Position numbers and translations under genes: made by a program. From Comamonas thiooxydans (GTDB taxonomy: Bacteria > Pseudomonadota > Gammaproteobacteria > Burkholderiales > Burkholderiaceae_C), in NCBI RefSeq assembly GCF_002157685.2, contig NZ_AP026738.1, forward strand, positions 2,542,001-2,606,000: 64,000 nt of DNA. Direction: 5' to 3'. Under the pieces are notes generated by a model, which searched no databases, was not told where the DNA came from, and saw only the letters and a list, made by a program, of their open reading frames with translations. Positions within the stretch are counted from its first letter, which is position 1. Every line of letters starts with the position of its first letter. This document shows positions 42,278-50,934 of this stretch, in pieces.

Positions 42278-43252
42278 ATGCAACGACGCCACTTTCTGGC
42301 CGCGGCAGGCTTGACGGCCATGCACGGGATCTCGCCGGCAAGCGAGACCGAAGCGCGGTTGCCCAAGACCCCGATCCGAATCATTGTGGGATTTCCGCCA
42401 GGTGGCGGAACCGACGTCATGAGCCGCGTGCTCTCGCAGCAGTTGAGCCTGCGCTGGAACCGCACCGTGATCGTTGAAAACAAGGCCGGTGCTGCGGGCG
42501 TCATTGCAGCGGAGTATGTTGCGAAGCAGCCGCCGGACGGCGCTACCCTGCTGATGACCAATTTCAGCAATCACACGATTGCTCCCAGCCTGTATCCCAA
42601 GATCGGCTATGTCGCGGAGCGCGACTTCACGCCCATCGTGCTGGTGGGCACCACGCCCTGCCTGCTCATCTGCCGCAAGGAGCAGCAGGCGCAGACCCTG
42701 GCCGCCGTCATCCAGCGCTGCAAGGAAAACCCGGGCACGGTGAGCTTCGGATCGTCGGGGCCTGGCTCCATCCAGCATCTGGCGCTGGAGATGTTCCAGC
42801 TGCGCGCTGGCGTGAAGGCGCTGCACACGCCATATCGAGGCTCCGCACCCATGATTTCGGATCTGATGGGGGGGCAGATCGACTACAGCTTTGAAACCAT
42901 GACTTCGGCCGCTCCCCATGTGAAGAGCGGCAAGGTGGTGGCAATTGCCCAGACGGGGCTGGCACGCGCCAAGGCGCAGCCGGACGTCGCCACGGTGGCC
43001 GAGAGCGGGTTCCCTGGCTTTGACGCCAAGGTCTGGTATGGGCTGGCCGGCCCGCGCGGCCTGCCGGATGCGCTGGTGCAAGCCATGAACAAGGATGTCA
43101 ACGAGGCGCTTCTGGTACCCGCGGTGGCAGAAAAACTGGTGTCATTCGGCGCAGAAGATGGGGGTGGATCGGCCGCGCAATTCACTGCCTTCATCGCCAG
43201 TGAAAAGAAGAAATGGACGCAGGTGATTCGCGATGCAAAGGTAACGGCTTGA
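42278..43252 (+). CDS. Tripartite tricarboxylate (Bug) substrate-binding protein
   Basis: The 324-residue periplasmic receptor is of the TctC/Bug family. It starts MQRRHFLAAAGL, a twin-Arg-like signal, and the mature part begins PKTPIRIIVGFPPGGGTDVM, with the family's glycine loop that binds a carboxylate. VIVENKAGAAGVIAAEYVAK and DGATLLMTNFSNHTIAPSLY follow. No TctA/TctB membrane genes are near, as is common for these orphan receptors in Burkholderiales. A strong AAGGAGA precedes the ATG. Its stop overlaps the next start (TGATG), so it is first in the 42278-47582 operon. Confidence 0.94.
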   Translation: MQRRHFLAAAGLTAMHGISPASETEARLPKTPIRIIVGFPPGGGTDVMSRVLSQQLSLRWNRTVIVENKAGAAGVIAAEYVAKQPPDGATLLMTNFSNHTIAPSLYPKIGYVAERDFTPIVLVGTTPCLLICRKEQQAQTLAAVIQRCKENPGTVSFGSSGPGSIQHLALEMFQLRAGVKALHTPYRGSAPMISDLMGGQIDYSFETMTSAAPHVKSGKVVAIAQTGLARAKAQPDVATVAESGFPGFDAKVWYGLAGPRGLPDALVQAMNKDVNEALLVPAVAEKLVSFGAEDGGGSAAQFTAFIASEKKKWTQVIRDAKVTA

Positions 43253-44454
43253 TGAGCATGAGCATGGAAAAATTCGTATTGAACCAGACCCTTCCACAGG
43301 ATCACGCCCAGGCTGCACTCGTGGGGCGCGTCTGGCTGGCCGGGACGGACAGTGAGAAAAGCATTGCGGGGCCCCGCGTCGTGGCTGCGCGCAATGGCCG
43401 ACTGATAGATCTGAGCGAACAGGTGGCCACGTTCTCGGCACTGCTGGAGCGTGAGGACCGCCTGGCGCTGGCTACTGGCGCAGCGGGCACCGACCTGGGT
43501 CCCGTGGAGGAGTGGCTCAGAAGCAGCCTGGCGCATGGGGGCGATCCGCAATATCCGCATCTGCTGGCGCCCTGCGACCTGCAGGTCGTCAAGGCGGCGG
43601 GCGTAACCTTTGCGGCCAGCATGCTGGAGCGCGTGATCGAGGAGCAGGCGCGGGGTGAGCCGGAGAAGGCCCATGCCATACGGGCTTCGATGACGGCCGT
43701 GGTCGGAGAAGACCTTTCGACGATCCAGCCGGGTTCGAAGGAAGCCCGCAGGCTCAAGGAGGTGCTGTCAGCCCAGGGGCTGTGGTCGCAGTACCTCGAG
43801 GTGGGCATAGGGCCCGATGCCGAGGTGTTCACCAAGGCGGCGCCGCTGTCGTCGGTAGGGCATTGCACGGCAGTCGGCCTGCACCCGGCCTCGCACTGGA
43901 ACAACCCGGAGCCGGAAATCGTGCTGGCGGTGAACTCGCGCGGCGAGATCGTGGGAGCCACCCTGGGCAACGACGTGAACCTGCGCGACTTCGAGGGCCG
44001 CAGCGCGCTGCTGCTCGGTAAGGCCAAGGACAACAATGCCTCCTGCGCCATCGGGCCGTTCGTGCGCCTGCTGGACCAGCACTTCACGCTCGAGGACGTA
44101 GCGTCCGCCGAGGTGCAGCTGACGGTCTCCGGCACCGACGGTTTCGTTCTGCACGGCAGCAGCTCCATGCGGTACATCAGCCGCTCGCCCGAGAGTCTGG
44201 TGGGGCATGCGATGGGCCGGCACCACCAGTACCCCGACGGCATCTTCCTGTTCTGTGGAACCATGTTTGCCCCGACCGAAGACCGTGGTGCGCCGGGAGC
44301 CGGCTTTACCCACCAGGTGGATGACCAGGTCTGCATCTACAGCGCCAGGCTGGGCGGATTGTTCAACCCCGTCGGGCTCAGCGACCAGCTGCCAGCCTGG
44401 ACCTTCGGCATCGGCGCGCTGATGCGCAACCTGACCGCGAGAAAGCTGATCTGA
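43252..44454 (+). CDS. Fumarylacetoacetate hydrolase family protein, ketodeoxy-sugar-acid dehydratase-like
   Basis: The 400-residue protein has the FAH catalytic fold in its second half. PEPEIVLAVNSRGEIVGATL and GNDVNLRDFEGRSALLLGKA give the acidic metal ligands, and KDNNASCAIGPFV and FLFCGTMFAPTEDR follow. The long form with a distinct 150-residue N-terminal part is seen in 2-keto-3-deoxy-arabinonate/xylonate dehydratases, which yield 2-oxoglutarate semialdehyde; a hydrolase of a diketo-deoxy acid is the alternative. The KGSA-type dehydrogenase at 36391 could take the product. It overlaps the receptor gene by one base and is followed one base later by a dehydrogenase. Confidence 0.85.
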   Translation: MSMSMEKFVLNQTLPQDHAQAALVGRVWLAGTDSEKSIAGPRVVAARNGRLIDLSEQVATFSALLEREDRLALATGAAGTDLGPVEEWLRSSLAHGGDPQYPHLLAPCDLQVVKAAGVTFAASMLERVIEEQARGEPEKAHAIRASMTAVVGEDLSTIQPGSKEARRLKEVLSAQGLWSQYLEVGIGPDAEVFTKAAPLSSVGHCTAVGLHPASHWNNPEPEIVLAVNSRGEIVGATLGNDVNLRDFEGRSALLLGKAKDNNASCAIGPFVRLLDQHFTLEDVASAEVQLTVSGTDGFVLHGSSSMRYISRSPESLVGHAMGRHHQYPDGIFLFCGTMFAPTEDRGAPGAGFTHQVDDQVCIYSARLGGLFNPVGLSDQLPAWTFGIGALMRNLTARKLI

Positions 44455-44455
44455 C

Positions 44456-45409
44456 ATGAGCTTGCCAATGAATCTGCCGCCGAATCTACCGAGTATTGGT
44501 TTCATCGGCATAGGCCTGATGGGCGAAGCTATGACGCTGCGCCTGCGCGACCTCGGCTACCCGGTCTTTGTCTGGAACCGCGAGCCCGAGCGCCTGGCCG
44601 CGGTGGCGGCTGCGGGTGCCACGCCGCTGGCATCGCCGGCCGAGGTGGCCCGGCAGTGTGACGTATTGCTGATGTGCGTGCTCGACGATGCCGCGGTCGA
44701 CTTCTGCACGCGGGGGCCGCAGGGCATAGCCCAGGCAGGCACTGCTGCGGGCAAGCTGGTCATCGATTTCTCGACCATTGCGCCCCGCACCACGCGGGAG
44801 CTGGCAGCCCACGCGCTCCAGCATGCCGGCATGGGCTGGATGGATGCGCCGGTGTCTGGCGGGCCGCAGGCAGCGCGCGATGGCCTGCTCACCATCATGG
44901 CGGGCGGCAGCGCGGAGGATTTCGAGCGGGCGCGTCCGGTGCTGGATGCGCTGGGCAGCCAGGTGACGCTGATGGGGCCGGTCGGCGCCGGCCAGACGGC
45001 TAAGATCATCAACCAGGCCATTGTCGGCGTGGGCTTTGTGCTCATGAGCGAGGCCGCCTTGCTGGCCGAGGCCTCGGGCATCGACGCGGCGCGGCTGCCG
45101 GCCTGCCTCAAGGGCGGGTTTGCGGACAGCGTGCTGCTGCAGAAGGTCTATCCGCGCATCCACGAGCGCCGCTTCGATCCGCCCATAGGCTATGCACGCC
45201 AGCTGGCCAAGGACATGGATGCGGTGCAGGCCTTCGCCCGCGAGGCCGATTGCGATCTGCCCATGGTGGAGCAGGCGGCGCGGCTCTTCGCACGCTATGT
45301 GGAGGGCGGTGCCGCGATGGCCGATTCGGCCTCCATCATCCGTCTGTACGAAACCGGGCAGGCCCAAAACCAGGATCGCCAGGCCGGTGACGAGGGAGAG
45401 GGCGCATGA
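44456..45409 (+). CDS. NAD(P)-dependent beta-hydroxyacid dehydrogenase (3-hydroxyisobutyrate type)
   Basis: The 317-residue enzyme is a relative of 3-hydroxyisobutyrate and tartronate-semialdehyde reductases. GFIGIGLMGEAMTLRLRDLG binds nucleotide (about residues 15-34), MDAPVSGGPQAARDGLLTIM is the substrate loop near 130-149, and the catalytic Lys is in GQTAKIINQAIVG near 179. It sits between the FAH-like gene and the FMN oxidase, overlapping the latter by 4 bases (ATGA). It would interconvert a hydroxy acid and a semialdehyde. Confidence 0.94.
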   Translation: MSLPMNLPPNLPSIGFIGIGLMGEAMTLRLRDLGYPVFVWNREPERLAAVAAAGATPLASPAEVARQCDVLLMCVLDDAAVDFCTRGPQGIAQAGTAAGKLVIDFSTIAPRTTRELAAHALQHAGMGWMDAPVSGGPQAARDGLLTIMAGGSAEDFERARPVLDALGSQVTLMGPVGAGQTAKIINQAIVGVGFVLMSEAALLAEASGIDAARLPACLKGGFADSVLLQKVYPRIHERRFDPPIGYARQLAKDMDAVQAFAREADCDLPMVEQAARLFARYVEGGAAMADSASIIRLYETGQAQNQDRQAGDEGEGA

Positions 45410-46551
45410 AGCAGACCATCACCTGCGTCGAAGACCTGCGTGTGCTGGCGAAAAAGCGCGTGCCGCGCATGTTCTACGACTATGTGGACGTGGGCTCCTG
45501 GACCGAGAGCACCTACCGGGCCAATGCAGCGGACTTCCAGAGCATTCTGCTGCGCCAGCGCGTGGCGCTCGACCTGTCGCGGCGCTCGGTGCGCTCGACC
45601 ATGGCGGGCCAGGACGTGGCGATGCCGGTGGCGATCGCGCCCACGGGCCTGACCGGCATGCAGCACGCCGATGGCGAGATCCTGGCCGCCCGCGCTGCCA
45701 AGGCCTTCGGCGTGCCGTTCACGCTGTCCACGGTCAGCATCTGTTCCATCGAGGATGTGGCCGAGGGAACGGGAGGCCATCCCTTCTGGTTCCAACTGTA
45801 TGTGATGCGCGACCGCAAGTTCGTGCAGCGGCTGATACAGCGGGCCGAGGTCGCGCAGTGTTCGGCCCTGGTGGTGACGCTGGACCTGCAGATCAGCGGC
45901 CAGCGCCACAAGGACCTGAAGAACGGGCTTTCCGCGCCCCCGAAGCTCAGTTTGCTCAATCTGCTGAACATGGCCGGCAAGCCGCGCTGGTGCCTGGGCA
46001 TGCTGGGCACCCGGCGGCACAGCTTCGGCAACATCATCGGCCACGTCGACGGCGTGGACAACATGACCTCAATGGCCGAATGGAGCTCGCAGCAGTACGA
46101 CCCGGCGCTGAGCTGGGAGGACATCGCCTGGATCCGCCGCCTGTGGAAGGGAAAGCTGATCCTCAAGGGCATACAGGACGTGGAAGATGCGCGCCTGGCT
46201 GTGGCCAGCGGCGCCGACGCGCTCATCGTCTCAAACCATGGCGGGCGGCAACTGGACGGAGCACCTTCTTCCATCCGCGCACTGCCGGCGATTGCCGAGG
46301 CGGTGGGCCGGCACATCGAGGTCCACATGGACGGCGGCGTGCGCTCGGGCCAGGACGTGCTCAAGGCCATTGCCCTGGGCGCCAAGGGCGTCTACATCGG
46401 GCGGGCCATGCTCTACGGCCTGGGTGCCATGGGCGAGCAAGGCGTGGCCAGGACGCTGGAAATCATCCGCAAGGAGCTTGATCTGACGATGGCGTTCTGC
46501 GGAAAAACGGATATCAGGGAGGTGGACGCATCCATTCTGCTTTCCTCTTGA
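45406..46551 (+). CDS. FMN-dependent alpha-hydroxy-acid dehydrogenase
   Basis: The 381-residue enzyme belongs to the lactate/mandelate/glycolate oxidase family, which oxidises an alpha-hydroxy acid to a keto acid. FYDYVDVGSWTESTYRANAA near residue 24-43, PVAIAPTGLTGMQHADGEIL near 79-98, FWFQLYVMRDR, and the catalytic His in SNHGGRQLDGAPSS near 277 are all present; the FMN-phosphate loop is VHMDGGVRSGQDVLKAIALG. It overlaps the previous gene by 4 bases. Members can be membrane-attached and feed the quinone pool. Substrate unknown. Confidence 0.95.
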   Translation: MKQTITCVEDLRVLAKKRVPRMFYDYVDVGSWTESTYRANAADFQSILLRQRVALDLSRRSVRSTMAGQDVAMPVAIAPTGLTGMQHADGEILAARAAKAFGVPFTLSTVSICSIEDVAEGTGGHPFWFQLYVMRDRKFVQRLIQRAEVAQCSALVVTLDLQISGQRHKDLKNGLSAPPKLSLLNLLNMAGKPRWCLGMLGTRRHSFGNIIGHVDGVDNMTSMAEWSSQQYDPALSWEDIAWIRRLWKGKLILKGIQDVEDARLAVASGADALIVSNHGGRQLDGAPSSIRALPAIAEAVGRHIEVHMDGGVRSGQDVLKAIALGAKGVYIGRAMLYGLGAMGEQGVARTLEIIRKELDLTMAFCGKTDIREVDASILLSS

Positions 46552-46586
46552 GAACGATTTTTCAAAATACTTAACCGGAGACACTC

Positions 46587-47582
46587 ATGAACCATTCCCC
46601 CGTAAAAATCATGTCGGCGGCTCGCCGCAAGCAACTGCTTGCCGGCATCGGCCTGCTGGCGTTGGCCGCCGCGCCCACGTTTGCCCAGACAGCGGCATAC
46701 CCGCAGCACCCGATAGAGCTGGTCGTGCCCTACCAGGCCGGTGGCGGCGCCGATGTAATGGCCAGGGCCTTCTCCAAGGCCGCTGCCAAGGTGATGCCCC
46801 AGGGCATCGTCGTCGTCAACAAGCCCGGTGCGGCTGGCGTGATCGGCTGGCAGGAAGTCATCCGCGCCAAGCCGGACGGCTACAAGCTGGCGCTGACCAC
46901 GGTGGAGGTGACCTTTCTGCACTACCTGGGCCTGGCCAAGTTCGACCAGCATGCGCTGCGGCCCATTGCCAAGCTGAATGCGGACCCCGCCGTGGTCGTG
47001 GTGCGCAGCGATGCGCCATATTCCAGCATCGAAGACTTCCTGGCACTGGCGCGCAAACCCGATTCCAATGTGCAGATAGGCAACGCTGGCCAGGGTTCGA
47101 TGTGGCACATGGCCTCGGCCGCACTGGCCGAGAAGGGCAAGGCCAGGTTCAACTACATTCCGTACCAGGGCGGATCGCCGGCACTGCTGGCGCTGCTGGG
47201 CGGACACATCGATGCCGTGATCGCGAGCGCCCCCGAGGTCATTCCCTATGTGAATGCGGGCAAACTCAAGGCACTGGGAGTCATGTCTGAAAAGCGGATC
47301 AAAGGGCTGGGGAACACGCCCACAATGCGTGAGCGGAACATGGATCTGGTGCTGGGAACCTGGCGCGGGCTGGCCGTTCCCAAGGACACACCAGAGTCCG
47401 TAGTCAACGCGTTGAGGGAGGCTGCGCAAAAATCCATGCGCGATCCAGAGCTGCGCCAGGTGATGGAAAAGCAGTTCTTCACCACCGATACCTATGAGGA
47501 TGCACCCACATTTGCCGTAAGCATGGACAAGGAAAGCGCGGAGCTCAAAGTGGTTGCCAACGGTATCTCCCTGCGTCCTTGA
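46587..47582 (+). CDS. Bug family substrate-binding protein (second in the operon)
   Basis: The 331-residue periplasmic receptor of the TctC/Bug family has a Sec signal of about 33 residues ending TFAQ and a mature start YPQHPIELVVPYQAGGGADV with the ligand-binding glycines. VNKPGAAGVIGWQEVIRAKP and DAVIASAPEVIPYVNAGKLK are typical. A ribosome site (CCGGAGA) precedes the ATG, 35 bases after the FMN oxidase. It is only distantly related to the receptor at 42278, so one operon appears to have two receptors. Confidence 0.95.
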   Translation: MNHSPVKIMSAARRKQLLAGIGLLALAAAPTFAQTAAYPQHPIELVVPYQAGGGADVMARAFSKAAAKVMPQGIVVVNKPGAAGVIGWQEVIRAKPDGYKLALTTVEVTFLHYLGLAKFDQHALRPIAKLNADPAVVVVRSDAPYSSIEDFLALARKPDSNVQIGNAGQGSMWHMASAALAEKGKARFNYIPYQGGSPALLALLGGHIDAVIASAPEVIPYVNAGKLKALGVMSEKRIKGLGNTPTMRERNMDLVLGTWRGLAVPKDTPESVVNALREAAQKSMRDPELRQVMEKQFFTTDTYEDAPTFAVSMDKESAELKVVANGISLRP

Positions 47583-47658
47583 GTACATGGAGGTTCACTC
47601 CGAAATGCAAGGTAGAAAAAGAGGGCGGATGAAATCTTGGACTATTGAGAGGTGGTTC

Positions 47659-47799
47659 ATGTATTCCTACGAAGACCGAGTCCGGGCGGTGGCGCTTTTC
47701 ATTAAGCTAGGCAAACGAGTCGCCGCAACAATTCGAGCGCCTATCCATCGAGTGCTTGCGAACTCGAGCGCTCGCTACGCTTCACAGCTTGCTGTTTGA
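47659..47799 (+). pseudogene. IS3-family transposase OrfA fragment
   Basis: The reading MYSYEDRVRAVALFIKLGKR followed by VAATIRA matches the first 28 residues of OrfA of IS3/IS150-like elements, then runs into unrelated sequence. Only the start of the helix-turn-helix subunit is left; the rest of the element is gone. It marks a past insertion at the end of the sugar-acid operon. Confidence 0.8.
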
Positions 47800-47969
47800 A
47801 TGTCGAGACCACAGGAGCTTGGTAGTGGGTACTGAGCTTCTTAGACTGGCTAGCACCGACTTGGTCGGAGGCCTCAGCAAAGCAGTTGTGTTCGCAGCCC
47901 TCGTGACACGACGACCCTGTGGCGACAGCTGCAGCCCCTGATCCTGGCCTCCGTGCCTTTTGATAGAGG

Positions 47970-48300
47970 CGGTACGTCAGCGATGACGCTGCCCTCAATG
48001 GCCTCCTGTTCGTGCTGCAAGCAGTTGTTCCATGGGAAGACCTTCCTCAATCCTTTAGATAGCGAAGCGGCATGACTTGCTGGCGGCGCTTGCTCGACTG
48101 GAACGCTGCTGGTGTCTGGCCGCAGTTGCATCAGTCCATGTTGACCCGCTTGCGTGAACACGAGCAGATTGATGGGTGCCGGGCCAGCATTGATGGCTCC
48201 TCGGTGCAAAGCCCCAGGGGTCAGGAAACGGGCCCAACCCGACGGACAGGGGCCAGCCCGGCTCCAAGCGACACATCGTGTCGGACCCACACCGATAAGA
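47970..48300 (+). pseudogene. IS5-family transposase, decayed
   Basis: Translation across frames gives RYVSDDAALNGLLFVLQAVV and PWEDLPQ, then a stop, then MTCWRRLLDWNAAGVWPQLH, EQIDGCRASIDGSS and, after a frameshift near 48230, GPNPTDRGQPGSKRHIVSD. This is the N-terminal half of IS5-type transposases (usual PWEDLP and GKNPTDRGKxGSKRH motifs). At least one stop and one frameshift are present and the DDE end is missing, so the element is dead. Confidence 0.85.
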
Positions 48301-48379
48301 GCCAGGAGCGTGCTGCTCGAGTGTTGGATCGGAGCCTCACCAGCGAATGCCATCAGGGCCAGCAGGCATGCCAGCCTTA

Positions 48380-49582
48380 TTACGGTTGCTCCAACAGCAA
48401 TTTGCCGTCGCGGGCCACGATCTGGCCGTTGGCGATGACCAGTGAGCGGACGGGGCGAGCGGCTACGGCGTGGGCGGGAGTTTGAGCGGGCACCAGCACC
48501 AGATCGGCTCGGTTTCCGGGTGCGAGGCCATAGTCGGCGAAGCCGCAGACCTCAGCACCCGTGTGGGTGACACAGTGCAGAGCTTGTTCCACTTCATCGT
48601 CGCGGCGCAAGTTGTAGCGCATGCCGATGAACATGGCGCGTTCCAGCATGTCTGGGCGGCCATAGGGCGACCAGGTATCGCGGATACCGTCGTTGCCACC
48701 AGCCATCAGCACGCCGGCGCGCTGGCAAGCGCCCAGTGGCGGCACGATGCGCGAAGGCGGCGCACTGGTGACCAGCGAGACTCCCAGCCTGGCCATGCGT
48801 GCCAGCAGCGCGCTGCACTGGGCATCGTTCACATCGCCCAGGCAGAAACCGTGGCTGATAACCACCTTGTTTTGCAGGCCGTGGGCTTCGGTACGGTCCA
48901 GAATCAGCTTGAGCGAGAAGGCTCCCATGTCACCGGGCTCGTGCAGGTGGATGTCGAGCGGCTTGTTGTGGCGCTCGGCGATCTCGAACAGCACGTTCAG
49001 CGACTGAGCCGGGTCCAGGTCGATGGCACAGGGGTCCAGACCGCCCAGCACGTCAGCCCCCATGGCCAGGGATTCATCCAGCAACTGTGCCGTGCCTTTG
49101 CGCTGCAGCAGGCCCGATTGCGGGAACGCCACCACCTGAATGTCTTGCCAGGGCGCCATGTCCGCGCGGGTCTGCAGCAGGCCCGCCACATGCCGGGTGC
49201 CAATTTCCGTATCCACGTCGGCGTGGCTGCGGATGCGCGTGGTGCCCAACGCGAGAAACTCGCGAGCCATGCGCAGCGACTGGCTCGCACTGTCGTGCTG
49301 GGCCTGGGCACGGTAGGCACGCTCGTTGTTGATCTTGTCGACCAACTGGTTGCCCACCTCGTTGACGTACCAGTCCTGGCCCCAGAGCGTCTTGTCCAGG
49401 TGGGTGTGGGATTCGATAAGGCCGGGCAGTAGCAACTGACCCAGGCCATCGATGCGCTCAGTACCCTCGGGTGTATTCAGAGAGGTGCCGATGGCCGCAA
49501 TACGGCCGTGCTCGATTAACAGGTCGCAGGCTGGCTGGCCCATGGGGCGAACGTTCTGCAGTAAAAGGCTGGAAGTGCTCAC
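48380..49582 (-). CDS. Amidohydrolase, cytosine-deaminase (CodA) type
   Basis: The 400-residue metal-dependent deaminase or hydrolase of the CodA branch shows metal ligands in LIESHTHLDKTLWG near residue 60, LDIHLHEPGDMG, VVISHGFCLGDVN and AGGNDGIRDTWSPYG near 300, which are all conserved. The strand barrel ends with ADLVLVPAQTPAHAV. Substrates of this group are cyclic ureas, cytosine, isoguanine or N-alkylated relatives. It is 27 bases after a Bug receptor gene on the same strand, so the receptor probably imports what this enzyme opens. The unit appears controlled by the GntR at 50935. Confidence 0.92.
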   Translation of the reverse strand: MSTSSLLLQNVRPMGQPACDLLIEHGRIAAIGTSLNTPEGTERIDGLGQLLLPGLIESHTHLDKTLWGQDWYVNEVGNQLVDKINNERAYRAQAQHDSASQSLRMAREFLALGTTRIRSHADVDTEIGTRHVAGLLQTRADMAPWQDIQVVAFPQSGLLQRKGTAQLLDESLAMGADVLGGLDPCAIDLDPAQSLNVLFEIAERHNKPLDIHLHEPGDMGAFSLKLILDRTEAHGLQNKVVISHGFCLGDVNDAQCSALLARMARLGVSLVTSAPPSRIVPPLGACQRAGVLMAGGNDGIRDTWSPYGRPDMLERAMFIGMRYNLRRDDEVEQALHCVTHTGAEVCGFADYGLAPGNRADLVLVPAQTPAHAVAARPVRSLVIANGQIVARDGKLLLEQP

Positions 49583-49609
49583 GTTGAATGTTTCCTGTAG
49601 CGATGGAAC

Positions 49610-50590
49610 CTATCGCACCGCGCCGATTTCGGGCGTTGCGATCTGGCGCATCTTCTGGGCGTCTGTCAGGATCAGCTTGGCGAAATCAGCGGGCGTACCG
49701 CCCGATTGGCCAATGCATGCTTGGTCGAGCATTTTGATGACTTGGGGTTCGCGCATCACTGCATTGATCTCGGTGCTCAGACGTGTCACCACAGTGTCCG
49801 CCACCCCCTTGGGGGCGAAGATGCCGGTCCATACGCCGAAGTCATAGTTGGGCAGGGCCTTGCTCGCCGACATGGCGGGGATGCCATTCAGGACTTCGCA
49901 GTTGGTCTTCGAGGTGGTGCCCAATGGCTTGACCTTGCCCTCTTTGAGGAAACCCAGCACCGAAGGCACCATGAAGTAGCCGTAATCCACATTGCCGCCG
50001 ATGATGTCGGTCAGCATGGGTACGGCGCCCTTGTAGGGGACGTGCTGTATCGACACCTTGGCCTGCTGGTTCAGCATTTCACCGGCAATGTGCAAGGCCG
50101 TGCCAATGCCGGAGGACGCGAAGGTGTCAGCACCAGCCTGGGTCTTGGCGCGCGCGAGCATGGCCTCGACCGAGGTGACTGGCACCTTGGGACCGGCGAC
50201 CAGCACCATGGGCATGACACCTACCAGCGTGACCGGGCGCAGGTCCTTGGTGCCATCGTAGGCAATGGCGTTGTTGAAGTGGCGGGCCAGCACGATTTCG
50301 CTGTTGGATGCCAGGATGATGGTGTTGCCGTTTGGTTTGGCACGCACCACACGCTGGGTGGCGATGGTGCCGCCAGCGCCGGCCACGTTGTCCACGATCA
50401 CCGGCACGCCCAGGCGGCGGGACAGCGGCTCGGCGATCGTGCGCGCCAGAGTGTCGGCGGATCCACCGGCGGTGAAACCCACCACCAGGGAGATGGGGCG
50501 GTCAGGCCATGCGGCGTGGGCTAAGACAGATGTACCAGCTAGCGACAGGGCCGCCAGGGCTTTGAGAGGAAAAGCGGGAAATTGCCCCAT
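49610..50590 (-). CDS. Bug family substrate-binding protein (third)
   Basis: The 326-residue periplasmic receptor has a Sec signal to about residue 27 (ALAALSLAGTSVLAHA) and a mature start of WPDRPISLVVGFTAGGSADT, followed by VPVIVDNVAGAGGTIATQRV. It is first in the minus-strand unit with the CodA-like gene. It faces the GntR regulator across 344 bases that contain twin palindromic operators. No TctA/TctB genes accompany it. Confidence 0.94.
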   Translation of the reverse strand: MGQFPAFPLKALAALSLAGTSVLAHAAWPDRPISLVVGFTAGGSADTLARTIAEPLSRRLGVPVIVDNVAGAGGTIATQRVVRAKPNGNTIILASNSEIVLARHFNNAIAYDGTKDLRPVTLVGVMPMVLVAGPKVPVTSVEAMLARAKTQAGADTFASSGIGTALHIAGEMLNQQAKVSIQHVPYKGAVPMLTDIIGGNVDYGYFMVPSVLGFLKEGKVKPLGTTSKTNCEVLNGIPAMSASKALPNYDFGVWTGIFAPKGVADTVVTRLSTEINAVMREPQVIKMLDQACIGQSGGTPADFAKLILTDAQKMRQIATPEIGAVR

Positions 50591-50767
50591 GGATAACTTT
50601 CTAGGGAACAGAAAAATGCCTCAGGCCGGCATGTGCCTGGCAGGCGACGAAGAACATCCACTGATGAGAGCGACGACGATGAAGGCCAGGGTGTCAAAGG
50701 CCTGGGCAACACTGCAATAAACAGGTTTCATGGCTCGTCTCTCTTACTTCCAGGGCTGGTCATAAAA

Positions 50768-50802
50768 TGGTTAACCAAATTCTATATTTTGGTTAACCAA
50801 AA
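50768..50802. promoter_or_regulatory. Twin palindromic GntR/FadR-type operators
   Basis: TGGTTAACCA (50768-50777) and TTTTGGTTAACCAAAA (50787-50802) share the core GGTTAACC with centres 22 bases apart, two helical turns, so two dimers would bind the same face. FadR-type regulators recognise TGGT-n-ACCA sites. They lie between the gntR gene and the Bug/deaminase unit, suited to control both. The rest of the gap (50591-50934) shows nothing else recognisable. Confidence 0.85.
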
Positions 50803-50934
50803 TTTCAGATCTGGCAAATATTTATGCAGGTATTGCGCGTAAACCCTGATATCTAGTGGTGACTGACCGTCTAACTTGAATGCAGGGTGTCCCCGTGCCG
50901 CTAAGATTTCACGCTTGTTGTCTTTGTGTTGTCC

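Noticed and set aside
47659..48300. An intact insertion sequence or composite transposon
   Set aside because: Only the N-terminal start of OrfA and a stop- and frameshift-bearing IS5 half are present; no inverted repeats or catalytic DDE end found.
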